From: an uncultured Bacilli bacterium
GTDB lineage: Bacteria; Bacillota_I; Bacilli_A; RF39; UBA660
Direction: 5' to 3'
NCBI GenBank assembly: GCA_947631365.1
Contig: CANRLB010000001.1
Span: 1 to 34,742, forward strand
DNA: 34,742 bases
Part shown: positions 16,499 through 24,001 of the stretch, one piece after another
Layout: each line of letters starts with the position of its first letter
How positions within the stretch are numbered: position 1 is the first letter of the stretch
The notes under the pieces: generated by a model
Seen by the model: the letters and a program-made list of their open reading frames with translations, nothing else
Databases searched by the model: none
Told to the model about the DNA's origin: nothing
Made by a program: the position numbers and the translations under genes

Positions 16499-17210
16499 AT
16501 CTTTTAATGCTTTTTTCTTCACTAACAAAATTTATATATTCACCGCCACGGATACCTAATTCATCCCTAACTTGTTCAAAAGTTATTTGGTATGTATCCA
16601 TTAGTTCTTTTAAAGTATCTTCTTCATACTTTATTTGTTGTAAACCATTATAATAAGCTTTTATTAAATCAGGGATTGATGCATTAAATTCATAAGTTAC
16701 TTTTTGCCCAACCCTTAAAGTTTCTGGCGTAATTAATTGATTCATAAAGTTATTATTACGTAAAAATGAACATAACTTTTCAGCAAAAGCATTACAAATT
16801 TTGTCGTTATATCCTAAAAAAGCAATGTTTAATTTGCTATTTTTTATTTTATAAGCAAAACAATAGGTAACTTCTCTTATAACACTTCTTAGTTCTTCTA
16901 ATGATTCGACATTTTCATCTATTTTAAAATAATGAAAACTACCTCCTAATTCATAACCAATACTGATTGGTAATGTGGGTTTTTCGCCCATATATTCTAA
17001 TCGTAATTCTTTATGAAAGTTTTCTAATAAAATTCGAATATATCCTGGGTAAATTACTTTGATAAAATAATTAAATAAATAACAAGCTTCAATAGTGGAC
17101 TTAGCACTTTCATATTCTTCTTTAGCTTTATTGTAAAATTCAACTAGAGCTTCTTTTTCTTTTATTGCTTTTCTTTTTTCTTCTTCAAATACTTTCCATA
17201 AATCAATCAT
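16497..17210 (-). CDS. Unrecognised protein, coiled-coil paralogue A
   Basis: About 237 residues, unknown function. The N-terminus (MIDLWKVFEEEKRKAIKEKE) starts a charged coiled coil. Then follow a hydrophobic helix with EACYLFNYFIKVIYPGYI, a mixed middle part, and a C-terminal charged block ending in GLQQIKYEEDTLKELMDT and an ELGI motif. The same signatures occur in paralogue B (17441-18229): LW-x-x-[FL]-E-[ED]-E at the start, EA-x-Y-x-FNYF, LIKAY-x-NG, LK-x-LMDT and ELGI. I start it at the ATG at 17210, which aligns with the paralogue's start and has GGAG eight bases upstream. An ATG at 17249 in the same frame has no ribosome binding site. No signal peptide; probably cytoplasmic. Confidence 0.8.
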   Translation of the reverse strand: MIDLWKVFEEEKRKAIKEKEALVEFYNKAKEEYESAKSTIEACYLFNYFIKVIYPGYIRILLENFHKELRLEYMGEKPTLPISIGYELGGSFHYFKIDENVESLEELRSVIREVTYCFAYKIKNSKLNIAFLGYNDKICNAFAEKLCSFLRNNNFMNQLITPETLRVGQKVTYEFNASIPDLIKAYYNGLQQIKYEEDTLKELMDTYQITFEQVRDELGIRGGEYINFVSEEKSIKR

Positions 17211-17256
17211 TTTGTTATCTCCATTTCTAACTATAATATCTTTATTCATTTAAAAT

Positions 17257-17430
17257 TTATTTTTTATGTGTTAATTTTATTTCTTCTTTTGCAGAATCTA
17301 TTAAATAATTATAATGATTCTTATAAATATCAAGACAACGTAAAATGTATCCTTCTTCAAGATTCCACATATCCGTTAAAGCCTTTAGAGTTTCTTTTTC
17401 TTCTTCTAAAACTTGTCATAAATTTATTAC
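17257..17430 (-). pseudogene. Remnant of a third coiled-coil paralogue (internal deletion plus nonsense codon)
   Basis: In one continuous frame this stretch reads V-I-N-L-stop-Q-V-L-E-E, then about 49 residues matching the C-terminus of paralogue B: EEKETLKALTDMWNLEEG against EEQDDLKALMDTWNIGEE, ending THKK against TPKK. The first eight codons match the paralogue B start (V/M-E-N-L-W-Q-F-L-E), including the upstream GAGGTATTTATAGT leader. The middle (about 200 codons) is gone, the start codon has become GTA, and Trp5 TGG has become TGA. It is a decayed gene lying exactly between the two intact paralogues. Confidence 0.8.
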
Positions 17431-17440
17431 TATAAATACC

Positions 17441-18229
17441 TCATTTCTTTTTAGGAGTTAATTGCATTTCTTTTAATGAAGTAGCTATTAAATCATTGTA
17501 GGAATTAATATTAATGCCAAGCTCTTCTTCAATATTTTCTTCACCAATATTCCACGTATCCATTAAAGCTTTTAAATCATCTTGTTCTTCTCTTATTTGT
17601 TTTATCCCATTTTCATAAGCTTTAATTAAAGATTCAATATTAGTTTTAAATCTCAAAACTTTTAAATATGGAAATAAGTTAGTATTATTATCTGGTACTT
17701 TAATGTTTGTAATTTGATTTTTAATTAAAAACTGAAGGTTTATAATTTGGTTTTTAATTAAAAATCGATTCAATTTTTCTTTAAAAATCATATAAATTAA
17801 TCGGTCAGTAAACGTTAAATTTATCTCATTATTCTCAAAAAAATAAATCATTTTACTACTACAAAAGTTTTTAAAACTTATACCTCTTAAAATACATTCA
17901 ATATCATATTCAAATTCATTCTTCGGTGATAAAGTATGAGTAATTTTTCCATTAATGCTACTTTCATGCAATAAAGCATTATGATTATTTTCTATTAAAT
18001 TTTTAATAAATCTAGGAAAAGTATCGAGTAAGAAGTAATTAAAAATATAATTAGCTTCAACCACAGCAACAGCATTATTATATTCCTTTGTTATCTCATT
18101 ATATTGTTTTATGAATCTTTTTTCTTTTTCCTTTTTCTCTTTTTCTGCTCGAGCTTCTACTTGAGCTCTTAATTGTTCTTCATTAGCTTTACTTCTTTCA
18201 TCTTCTAAAAATTGCCATAAATTTTCCAC
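17441..18229 (-). CDS. Unrecognised protein, coiled-coil paralogue B
   Basis: A 262-residue protein of unknown function, paralogous to 16497-17210 and to the remnant between them. A long Glu/Lys/Arg coiled coil (about residues 7-50) precedes the hydrophobic EANYIFNYFLLDTFPRFI segment. In the middle there is a short internal duplication, NQIINLQFLIKNQITNIKV. The C-terminal block GIKQIREEQDDLKALMDT with EELGI is the family signature. The start is GTG, supported by AGAGGT eight bases upstream; the pseudogene retains the same leader. No membrane-spanning signal peptide. It has its own promoter. Confidence 0.8.
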   Translation of the reverse strand: MENLWQFLEDERSKANEEQLRAQVEARAEKEKKEKEKRFIKQYNEITKEYNNAVAVVEANYIFNYFLLDTFPRFIKNLIENNHNALLHESSINGKITHTLSPKNEFEYDIECILRGISFKNFCSSKMIYFFENNEINLTFTDRLIYMIFKEKLNRFLIKNQIINLQFLIKNQITNIKVPDNNTNLFPYLKVLRFKTNIESLIKAYENGIKQIREEQDDLKALMDTWNIGEENIEEELGININSYNDLIATSLKEMQLTPKKK

Positions 18230-18257
18230 TATAAATACCTCTTTTCTAATAAAATTT

Positions 18258-18286
18258 ATTATAATATATCTTTTTATTTATAGCAA
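18258..18286 (-). promoter_or_regulatory. Sigma-A promoter of paralogue B
   Basis: Minus strand TTGCTA (18281-18286), 17-base spacer, TATAAT (18258-18263). The -35 starts at the end of the T tract of the preceding gene's terminator, so terminator and promoter abut. Confidence 0.65.
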
Positions 18287-18317
18287 TAAAAAATAATGGC
18301 TTTTAAACCATTATTTT
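18284..18317 (-). terminator. Terminator of the M23 peptidase gene
   Basis: Minus strand: AAAATAATGG (18308-18317), 8-base loop, CCATTATTTT (18290-18299), continuing into a T run TTTTTTATT. The 10-bp stem begins in the stop codon of the peptidase gene. Confidence 0.75.
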
Positions 18318-19047
18318 AAAGTAATTTGAGTAATTTTTTCCATGTTTTATTTTGTTTGGTAATAACACCATCAACCACACAATTATTATCTTTTTGAAAT
18401 TGTTTGATAGCTTTAGTAAACTTAGGACCTGCTATGCCATCAACAGCTCCCACTTCACTATAGCCTAAGGCATTTAAATAAGATTGAAGGTATTTTACTA
18501 CTTGATGTTTACGATTGGCTTTGGCAGAAATAGTTATTGTTTTACTTAAAGTCTCAGGGCCCGCTATACCATCTACTTGGGCACCAAAGGAAGTTTGAAC
18601 CCCCATTACAAAATCGCGGAAATAATCGGAATTAAAATTTAGTTTACCTTGGAGGTATGGAAGAGGGTCTAAAGCATTTCTTTTAGTATCATAAACTGCA
18701 AAGTGTAAATGAGCACCAGTTGAATTACCTGTATTACCCATTGTACCAATTAGCTGTCCTTTAATTATAACATCTTTTTTCTTAACTTTAACTGTCCCTT
18801 TTTTCATATGTAAATATCTAGAGATTAAATTATTATCATGTTTTATTTCAACGTAATAACCAGCTGTTTTGGAATAACCTGAGTAAGAAACTACTCCATT
18901 ATCAATCGCAATTATTTCATCAACGGCCTTACCTTTACCAATCATATCCATGCCATTATGACTGTTTTTTTCTCTCGTTTTATAATCTTGGGTTAAATAA
19001 TGGACACCTTTTTTTAAAACAGGATTCTTAACTTCAATAATCTTCAT
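18316..19047 (-). CDS. M23 metallopeptidase with peptidoglycan-binding domain
   Basis: Predicted peptidoglycan endopeptidase, 243 residues. The M23 (LytM) domain covers about 15-130. Zinc ligands are His30 and Asp34 (HNGMDM) and His115 of the AHLHF motif (His113 also conserved), with the supporting His80. The C-terminus holds a PG_binding_1-like domain; the VDGIAGP motif occurs twice (about 158 and 203), suggesting one and a half binding modules. There is no N-terminal signal peptide or membrane span. It must therefore be exported otherwise, released on lysis as an endolysin, or used in mother-cell lysis or sporulation. No phage genes flank it. AAGGGG precedes the ATG; an AAGATAT/ATATCTT stem lies just upstream. 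Confidence 0.9.
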   Translation of the reverse strand: MKIIEVKNPVLKKGVHYLTQDYKTREKNSHNGMDMIGKGKAVDEIIAIDNGVVSYSGYSKTAGYYVEIKHDNNLISRYLHMKKGTVKVKKKDVIIKGQLIGTMGNTGNSTGAHLHFAVYDTKRNALDPLPYLQGKLNFNSDYFRDFVMGVQTSFGAQVDGIAGPETLSKTITISAKANRKHQVVKYLQSYLNALGYSEVGAVDGIAGPKFTKAIKQFQKDNNCVVDGVITKQNKTWKKLLKLL

Positions 19048-19111
19048 AAAAAATCCCCTTCACTGATAAGATATGCGAAATATCTTAAAGCGAAAGGGCT
19101 AATTAACTATC

Positions 19112-20269
19112 TTAGGCAAATTTAACTGCAGCATAAACTAAAAAGGCCGCTAAAATGATATAAACTATTAAACCATTAATAAGCTCTGATTTATTACTTT
19201 TATATTTAATACCTACAATCATGGTAGCTAAGTATCCCCCAATTAAACCACCAATATGGGCAGCATTATCAATACCTGATATTGTAAATCCTAAAATAAG
19301 ATTAATAATTATAATAGGAATAATTTGACTAGTTAAAGCGTTAGATAAGTAAAGACGATAATGATAACCAAAGTATAAAAGAGAACCCATTAAACCAAAG
19401 ATAGCCCCAGAAGCTCCGATAGACAAACTATATTCACCTAAGAAAACCATACTCATTAAATTACCCATTAAAGCACTAAGTAAATAAATAATTAAAAATT
19501 TCCAGCGGCCAATATAATTTTCTACTTGACTACCAATAATCCATAAAGAATACATATTAACAATTAAATGAATTAAATTGCCATGAAGAAAAGATGCGGC
19601 AATTAAACGAAATACTTCACCATTTAAGACTAATCCTCGATTATTTGCACCAAGTATTACTAAAGCATTATCAAATGAATCACTAACAAATAAAGAAACG
19701 ATATACATAATTAAACATAACGCAATTAAAATTTTCGTTACAATTATTTTTTTGGGTTTAAAGACTTGTTCATATTTTTTATTTTCTTTTTCTGTCTTAC
19801 TATTAATATCATCAGTTATATGAATAATTTCTTCAAAACTTTTTAAACTTTCATTACTTTTAAAAATCATATTTTTAATTTTAGGAAATAATTCTTTCAT
19901 AACTTTATTTTTCTTTAATTCACTAATACTTGGAATATTTAATGTTTGAATATTATTTGGACTATCATCTAATTTAACAGAATTTCCCATATCTAAACAT
20001 ATATTTAAAACATTCATTTTAAATGATAAAGTTTTTTTCTTTATTTGTTTTATAACAAAATTCATTTTAAATAAATCAAGATCTAATTGTTCATTATTAT
20101 GAATATACTTAGAATTGATTCTAATTATTTTATAAGGGCCATTTAAATTTTCAAGCCATATTTCATCTTTAGCTCCTTGAACATTAATTGGTGTATAATC
20201 TTCTTCTGTGACAAAATAATGCACAAGTTTCATAATCATTTCATCTTTTTCATTTACTATTGCGTTCAT
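19112..20269 (-). CDS. Rhomboid family intramembrane serine protease (GluP/YqgP-like layout)
   Basis: The C-terminal half is a rhomboid domain. It has the HGNLIHLIVNMYSLW motif, the catalytic serine in GASGAIFG and the catalytic histidine in AAHIGGLIGGY, spread over about seven membrane helices. Numbered from the start used here these are Ser287 and His338. The first 170 residues form a soluble cytoplasmic domain, as in B. subtilis YqgP/GluP, but the TPR domain found at the C-terminus there is missing. I start at the ATG at 20269 (385 residues) because AAAGGAG sits five bases ahead; an ATG 15 bases upstream precedes that ribosome binding site. Substrate unknown. Its promoter overlaps the ribosome binding site of the divergent small gene. 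Confidence 0.92.
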   Translation of the reverse strand: MNAIVNEKDEMIMKLVHYFVTEEDYTPINVQGAKDEIWLENLNGPYKIIRINSKYIHNNEQLDLDLFKMNFVIKQIKKKTLSFKMNVLNICLDMGNSVKLDDSPNNIQTLNIPSISELKKNKVMKELFPKIKNMIFKSNESLKSFEEIIHITDDINSKTEKENKKYEQVFKPKKIIVTKILIALCLIMYIVSLFVSDSFDNALVILGANNRGLVLNGEVFRLIAASFLHGNLIHLIVNMYSLWIIGSQVENYIGRWKFLIIYLLSALMGNLMSMVFLGEYSLSIGASGAIFGLMGSLLYFGYHYRLYLSNALTSQIIPIIIINLILGFTISGIDNAAHIGGLIGGYLATMIVGIKYKSNKSELINGLIVYIILAAFLVYAAVKFA

Positions 20270-20287
20270 AAGTGCTCCTTTCATATT

Positions 20288-20316
20288 ATTCTACCCTATT
20301 TCATAATATTAGTAAA
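20288..20316 (-). promoter_or_regulatory. Sigma-A promoter of the rhomboid gene
   Basis: Minus strand TTTACT (20311-20316), 17-base spacer, TAGAAT (20288-20293). The start codon is 19 bases from the -10. The -35 overlaps the Shine-Dalgarno of the plus-strand gene starting at 20327. Confidence 0.6.
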
Positions 20317-20326
20317 GGGTGATGCA

Positions 20327-20647
20327 ATGAATATATTTTTTCTTATTTATGTAGCGGTAATTATTTATATTACCATACCAATTTGTAAAATAGTTTGGCA
20401 AGAATTACTTGATCGTAAATTAACACTATTATTATGTACTAATTACGTTTTGATTTTTCTTTTAACTATCTTTTGTACTTATCAAAATTATTTGATTTAC
20501 AATATTTTACTTAGTTTGACACTTATTATTTTTTCATTCTTATTAGTAAGAAAGCTTAAAAGTACTTTAGGTTCTTATCAAATTCTTAGTTTACCTTATT
20601 TTTTCTTAACTGTATTTATTTTCAGTAATCTTTTAGTACTCATCTAA
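20327..20647 (+). CDS. Small polytopic membrane protein, unknown function
   Basis: A 106-residue very hydrophobic protein with three or four membrane segments (roughly 2-22, 33-50, 52-71, 86-105) and a short basic loop VRKLKSTLG. I do not recognise a family. I start it at the ATG at 20327, where AAGGGTGAT gives an excellent ribosome binding site. The open frame continues upstream into the rhomboid gene on the other strand, but without a site. The 3' end overlaps the rluD 3' end by 15 bases on the opposite strand. No clear promoter; CATAAT at 20302-20307 is a possible -10. Confidence 0.7.
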   Translation: MNIFFLIYVAVIIYITIPICKIVWQELLDRKLTLLLCTNYVLIFLLTIFCTYQNYLIYNILLSLTLIIFSFLLVRKLKSTLGSYQILSLPYFFLTVFIFSNLLVLI

Positions 20648-21520
20648 AGCGTCAAGAAATTTTTGAAATTCTTCAGGAATTTGACTATCAAATTCCATTT
20701 TTTGCTTAGTTATAGGATGAATAAATTCAAGATGACGAGAATGTAAAAATTGCCCAAATGGGGTGGTTTTTTTATTTTGGTAAACAGGATCATTATAAAT
20801 TGGATAACCAATATAAGATAGATGAACTCTTATTTGATGAGTTCTACCCGTTTCTAAAACTAAACTCACTAAAGTATAACCTTTATATCTTTTTAAAACT
20901 TTTAAATGGGTTTTAGCTACTTTGCCATTCGGAGTAACTTCCATTTTATTAAAATTTTTTTTACTTCTCCCAATGGGAGCATCAATAAAAGCTGTATTAC
21001 TCGGAAAATTACCAATTAATAAAGCAACATATTCCCGATGAACTCTTTTATTTTTAAAATCATCAGCTAAGACTTGATGAGCTTCATTACTTTTAGCTAC
21101 AAGCATTAAACCCGATGTATCTTTATCAAGTCTATGAACTATTCCTACTCTTTCCTCTCCCCCAATATCACTCAAATTATCAGTATAATATTTAAGACCA
21201 TTTACTAAGGTATTATCATAATGACCATTACCTGGATGAACTACTAGGCCACTAGGTTTATCAATAACCATTATATCATCATCTTCATAAACAATATTAA
21301 GATCTATTGGAGTTGGTGTTATATCATCATGGATTTTATAACTATCATCTATTAAAATTAAATCATTTTCTTTAACATGATAACTAGGTTTAACTTCCCT
21401 TTCATTAACTAAAATATAACCTTCTTTTAACATTTTAGTAATTAATTCTCGACTATAATCTGTTTTTTCGCTTAAATATTTATCGATTCTTATATCATTA
21501 CTATCTACTACTAAATTCAA
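20633..21520 (-). CDS. rluD: 23S rRNA pseudouridine synthase, RluD family (YlyB)
   Basis: Converts uridines in 23S rRNA helix 69 to pseudouridine. At 295 residues it is typical. An N-terminal S4 RNA-binding domain (about 12-60) precedes the catalytic domain with the signature GIVHRLDKDTSGLMLVAKS containing the catalytic Asp. RTHQIRVHL follows, the conserved second motif. The start is TTG, overlapping the lspA stop as TTGA, with AAGGAAG eight bases ahead. The order lspA-rluD is the same as in B. subtilis. Confidence 0.95.
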   Translation of the reverse strand: MNLVVDSNDIRIDKYLSEKTDYSRELITKMLKEGYILVNEREVKPSYHVKENDLILIDDSYKIHDDITPTPIDLNIVYEDDDIMVIDKPSGLVVHPGNGHYDNTLVNGLKYYTDNLSDIGGEERVGIVHRLDKDTSGLMLVAKSNEAHQVLADDFKNKRVHREYVALLIGNFPSNTAFIDAPIGRSKKNFNKMEVTPNGKVAKTHLKVLKRYKGYTLVSLVLETGRTHQIRVHLSYIGYPIYNDPVYQNKKTTPFGQFLHSRHLEFIHPITKQKMEFDSQIPEEFQKFLDALDEY

Positions 21521-21972
21521 TTTTCATCTTCCTTTTTTATAATGGCTATCATAAGTAAGAAAATACCTAAAACTATACAAATATCGGCAATGTTAAAGAC
21601 GGGAAAATCATAGCCGAATATTTTAAAATCTAAAAAATCAATAACATAGTCATATACTAAGCGATTAATTAAATTACCAAATATCCCGCCATATAATAGA
21701 CCAAAAGCTAAAATATTTTTCTTATTTTCCTGAAATTTTCTTTGATACAAGAATAAAATAATAAGCATGATAATGGTAATAATAATTAAGAAGATTTGAT
21801 GCCCAGACAAAAAACTCCAAGAAGCACCATAATTAAATACTTTAGTTAAATAAAAGAAATTTTTAATTACTTCAATGCTTTTAGTTAACTCTAATTTAAA
21901 GTCCACAATTAATTTCGTTATCAAATCTATTATAAAAATAATGATAGAAATTAAAAGAATTTTTTTCTTCAT
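21517..21972 (-). CDS. lspA: Lipoprotein signal peptidase (signal peptidase II)
   Basis: Cleaves signal peptides of prolipoproteins in the membrane. About 151 residues with four membrane helices. The family motifs are present: NYGASWSFLSG, GNLINRL...DFLDF with the first catalytic Asp, and FNIADICIVLG with the second. I choose the ATG at 21972. A GTG nine bases upstream (21981) coincides with the predicted transcription start and has no ribosome binding site. The stop TGA overlaps the rluD start, showing that TGA terminates in this organism. Confidence 0.95.
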   Translation of the reverse strand: MKKKILLISIIIFIIDLITKLIVDFKLELTKSIEVIKNFFYLTKVFNYGASWSFLSGHQIFLIIITIIMLIILFLYQRKFQENKKNILAFGLLYGGIFGNLINRLVYDYVIDFLDFKIFGYDFPVFNIADICIVLGIFLLMIAIIKKEDEN

Positions 21973-21987
21973 AGGAATCACTTTATA

Positions 21988-22016
21988 ATTATAACACGTT
22001 AAGAAAAGAGGTGCAA
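21988..22016 (-). promoter_or_regulatory. Sigma-A promoter of lspA-rluD
   Basis: Minus strand TTGCAC (22011-22016), 17-base spacer, TATAAT (21988-21993). Transcription would begin near 21981, leaving only about nine bases before the lspA ATG. Confidence 0.65.
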
Positions 22017-22021
22017 ATTCT

Positions 22022-23545
22022 TTAAGATATTAAAGAACTCTCATATTCTTTAAAGGCATTTTTGACACATTTGGCATCAGTTTTATAAGGAATATTTTTA
22101 GTACCATATTTTTGAATTTTCTCATTACCTTTACCCGCAACTAAAATTATACTATCAGGATTATTTAAGATAGCTTTTTTAATAGCTTCTTCCCTATCGG
22201 GAATTATTTCATATAAACCATTACTTTTTTCAATATAAAAAGCTATTTCTTTACATATTTGATTAACATCTTCTAATCCCGGATCATCAGTTGTAAGATA
22301 AGTATATGATGAATTTTTACCAGCTAGTAAGCCTAAATCACGGCGACGATTTTCAGCTTTATTACCTGGGCAGCCAAAAACAGTAACAATTTTTTTATTA
22401 GGATATTCTTCTTTAACTGATTTATATAATTTTTCAAAACTTAATTTATTATGAGCATAATCAACTATCACAATTACTTTATTATCTTTAGTAATATATG
22501 ATTCCATTCTTCCTTTTACTTTAGCAGTCTTTAAACCATTATAAATATTTTTATATGGTATATGCATAAATTCAGCAATGGAAATAGCAGCTAAAGCATT
22601 TTCAACATTAAATAAGCCGGGCATTGATAAAATAATTTCATTCTCAAATGAAGGAGTTCTTACCATAAATTTAATTGTATTTAAATTTAATTTTTTTATA
22701 TTATAGGCATAAATATCAGCCATTTTATTTTTAGTACTAAATGTTATGATATTTTTAACTTCTTTTGATGCTTCTAATACTTCTGGAAGCCTATCTGTAT
22801 CTAAATTAAGGCAAAGATTTTTAACTTGTTTAAATAAAGCTAATTTAGAATAAAAATAATCATTATAGTCTTGATGTTCTACTTTACTTATATGATCTTC
22901 TGATATATTTAAAAAAACACCAATATTATAATTAATACCATAAATTCTTTTAAATTTAATAGCTTGACTACTAGCTTCCATGATAAAGTTTTCAATACCC
23001 GAAATAGAGGCATTATAAAAAGATTTTTGGAGCATTAAAGATTCAGGACAAGTAATGATAGCATCTTCTTTAATTATACCATCATAAACATCAATAGATG
23101 ATGCAATAGCAGTTTTAGGTTTATTTAAATCTTTCATATAATCATCTAAAATGCTCTTAATGTAATTAGCTGTTGTTGATTTACCTTTAGTACCTGTAAT
23201 AGCGATTGTATTTAAATTTTTTGAAGGATTATTATAATATAATATAGAAATTATAGATAAAGATGCTCTAATATCACTAACTATAATATGAGGATAATCT
23301 TCTTTACTTACCATATCCTCTTCAGCCATATAACATAAAATACCTTTTTTAATCGCTTCTTCTAAATAATTAGGTTTATATTTTATTCCTTTACAAACAA
23401 ATAAAGTATTTTCTTTAATATCTTTAGAATTATAACTTATATTTAAAACATCTTCATTTTTAATATTTTCGGGAATATATGAAGAAATTAATAAATTTTC
23501 TTTTTTTAAGATTTTTAAATAATCTTTTATTTGATAAATTTTCAT
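22022..23545 (-). CDS. murE: UDP-N-acetylmuramyl tripeptide synthetase (MurE)
   Basis: Adds the third stem-peptide residue to UDP-MurNAc-L-Ala-D-Glu using ATP. The 507-residue protein has the Mur ligase layout: substrate-binding N-domain, P-loop ITGTKGKSTT (around 116-125), central domain with EASSQ and ENALAAI motifs, and C-terminal domain with DYAHN. At the position where meso-diaminopimelate enzymes have DNPR, this protein has DDPG (420-423), and GKGNEKIQ replaces the usual GKGHE. This points away from diaminopimelate and towards L-lysine or another amino acid. It stands alone next to ylmC rather than in an mra/mur cluster, with its own promoter. Confidence 0.93.
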   Translation of the reverse strand: MKIYQIKDYLKILKKENLLISSYIPENIKNEDVLNISYNSKDIKENTLFVCKGIKYKPNYLEEAIKKGILCYMAEEDMVSKEDYPHIIVSDIRASLSIISILYYNNPSKNLNTIAITGTKGKSTTANYIKSILDDYMKDLNKPKTAIASSIDVYDGIIKEDAIITCPESLMLQKSFYNASISGIENFIMEASSQAIKFKRIYGINYNIGVFLNISEDHISKVEHQDYNDYFYSKLALFKQVKNLCLNLDTDRLPEVLEASKEVKNIITFSTKNKMADIYAYNIKKLNLNTIKFMVRTPSFENEIILSMPGLFNVENALAAISIAEFMHIPYKNIYNGLKTAKVKGRMESYITKDNKVIVIVDYAHNKLSFEKLYKSVKEEYPNKKIVTVFGCPGNKAENRRRDLGLLAGKNSSYTYLTTDDPGLEDVNQICKEIAFYIEKSNGLYEIIPDREEAIKKAILNNPDSIILVAGKGNEKIQKYGTKNIPYKTDAKCVKNAFKEYESSLIS

Positions 23546-23567
23546 ATCTCACTTCTTTTCATTTATA

Positions 23568-23596
23568 ATTATAATAAAGTATTAGATATAAGTCAA
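23568..23596 (-). promoter_or_regulatory. Sigma-A promoter of murE
   Basis: Minus strand TTGACT (23591-23596), 17-base spacer, TATAAT (23568-23573). The -35 lies four bases past the ylmC stop. The murE ATG is 22 bases from the -10. Confidence 0.75.
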
Positions 23597-23599
23597 AGT

Positions 23600-23824
23600 T
23601 TAACTTAAGTCAACTAAAATAACATCTTCACCAATTTTTTTAATTTTCTCAAAATCAAAAGAAACATCACCACCACGGGTTACTTTACGCATTAATTTTC
23701 TTTGTTCAGAAACAAAATAAAGGATTTTCCCGGTAGCATCAATTTTAGCATCAATTATCCGACCTAAGTTATTACCATCTTTTAAGTTAATAATATCTTT
23801 CGTTTGTAAATCACTTAGTAACAA
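23600..23824 (-). CDS. ylmC: YlmC/YmxH family PRC-barrel protein
   Basis: A small beta-barrel protein of 74 residues, conserved beside sigG in many spore formers. The core SDLQTKDIINLKDGNNLGRI...TGK...KIGEDVILVDL matches YlmC/YmxH. Function is not well established; YmxH-type members are annotated as sporulation proteins. I choose the TTG at 23824 as start. AGGTGG stands five bases before it, and the resulting N-terminus has nearly the length of B. subtilis YlmC. A GTG at 23833 lies inside that ribosome binding site and could not use it. Confidence 0.85.
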   Translation of the reverse strand: MLLSDLQTKDIINLKDGNNLGRIIDAKIDATGKILYFVSEQRKLMRKVTRGGDVSFDFEKIKKIGEDVILVDLS

Positions 23825-23857
23825 TTTTACCACCTAATAAATTATATGGCAAAACTA

Positions 23858-23944
23858 TTATTTTATAAGTAACCTTCTTTCAGCATTTTCAAGATAATTG
23901 TTAATAGTTCCCCAGTAACCAGGAACTACTCGATAAACTAACAT
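23858..23944 (-). CDS. 28-residue peptide between sigG and ylmC, possibly SpoVM-like
   Basis: Short ORF with ATG, 28 codons and TAA, preceded by AAGGGGG at good distance and by a sigma-A-like promoter, so translation is likely. The peptide has a hydrophobic start (Leu2, Val3, Tyr4, Val6, Val7), Pro8-Gly9, then an amphipathic helix. Trp11, Ile14, Tyr17, Leu18 and Ala21 lie on one face; Asn15, Asn16, Glu19, Glu22, Arg23 and Arg24 on the other. The spacing Tyr4...Pro-x-aromatic-x-Gly-x-Ile resembles B. subtilis SpoVM (26 residues; Tyr4, Pro9, Phe11, Gly13, Ile15) after a one-residue gap. Homology is not proven. Gene context (sigE, sigG, ylmC) suits a spore-coat or membrane peptide. Confidence 0.6.
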   Translation of the reverse strand: MLVYRVVPGYWGTINNYLENAERRLLIK

Positions 23945-23970
23945 AATTACCCCCTTTTCTAATAGTTATT

Positions 23971-23998
23971 ATTTTATCAAAAATAAAACTCACGTCAA
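23971..23998 (-). promoter_or_regulatory. Promoter of the 28-codon ORF and ylmC
   Basis: Minus strand TTGACG (23993-23998), 16-base spacer, TAAAAT (23971-23976), right after the sigG stop. It resembles a sigma-A promoter; no sigma-E or sigma-G signature was found here. Confidence 0.6.
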
Positions 23999-24001
23999 TG
24001 A

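Noticed and set aside
17416..17418. TGA codon read as tryptophan (Mycoplasma-type code), making the remnant at 17257-17430 a live gene
   Set aside because: TGA ends comGB and lspA in tight start/stop overlaps, and all tryptophans elsewhere are TGG. The remnant also lacks a start codon and most of the gene.
19068..19086. AAGATAT/ATATCTT hairpin before the M23 peptidase as a terminator of the rhomboid gene
   Set aside because: No T tract follows on the minus strand; it may be only a leader structure.
20177..20326. Upstream extension of the small membrane protein into the rhomboid gene
   Set aside because: The ribosome binding site AAGGGTGAT marks the ATG at 20327; the extension is antisense to rhomboid codons.
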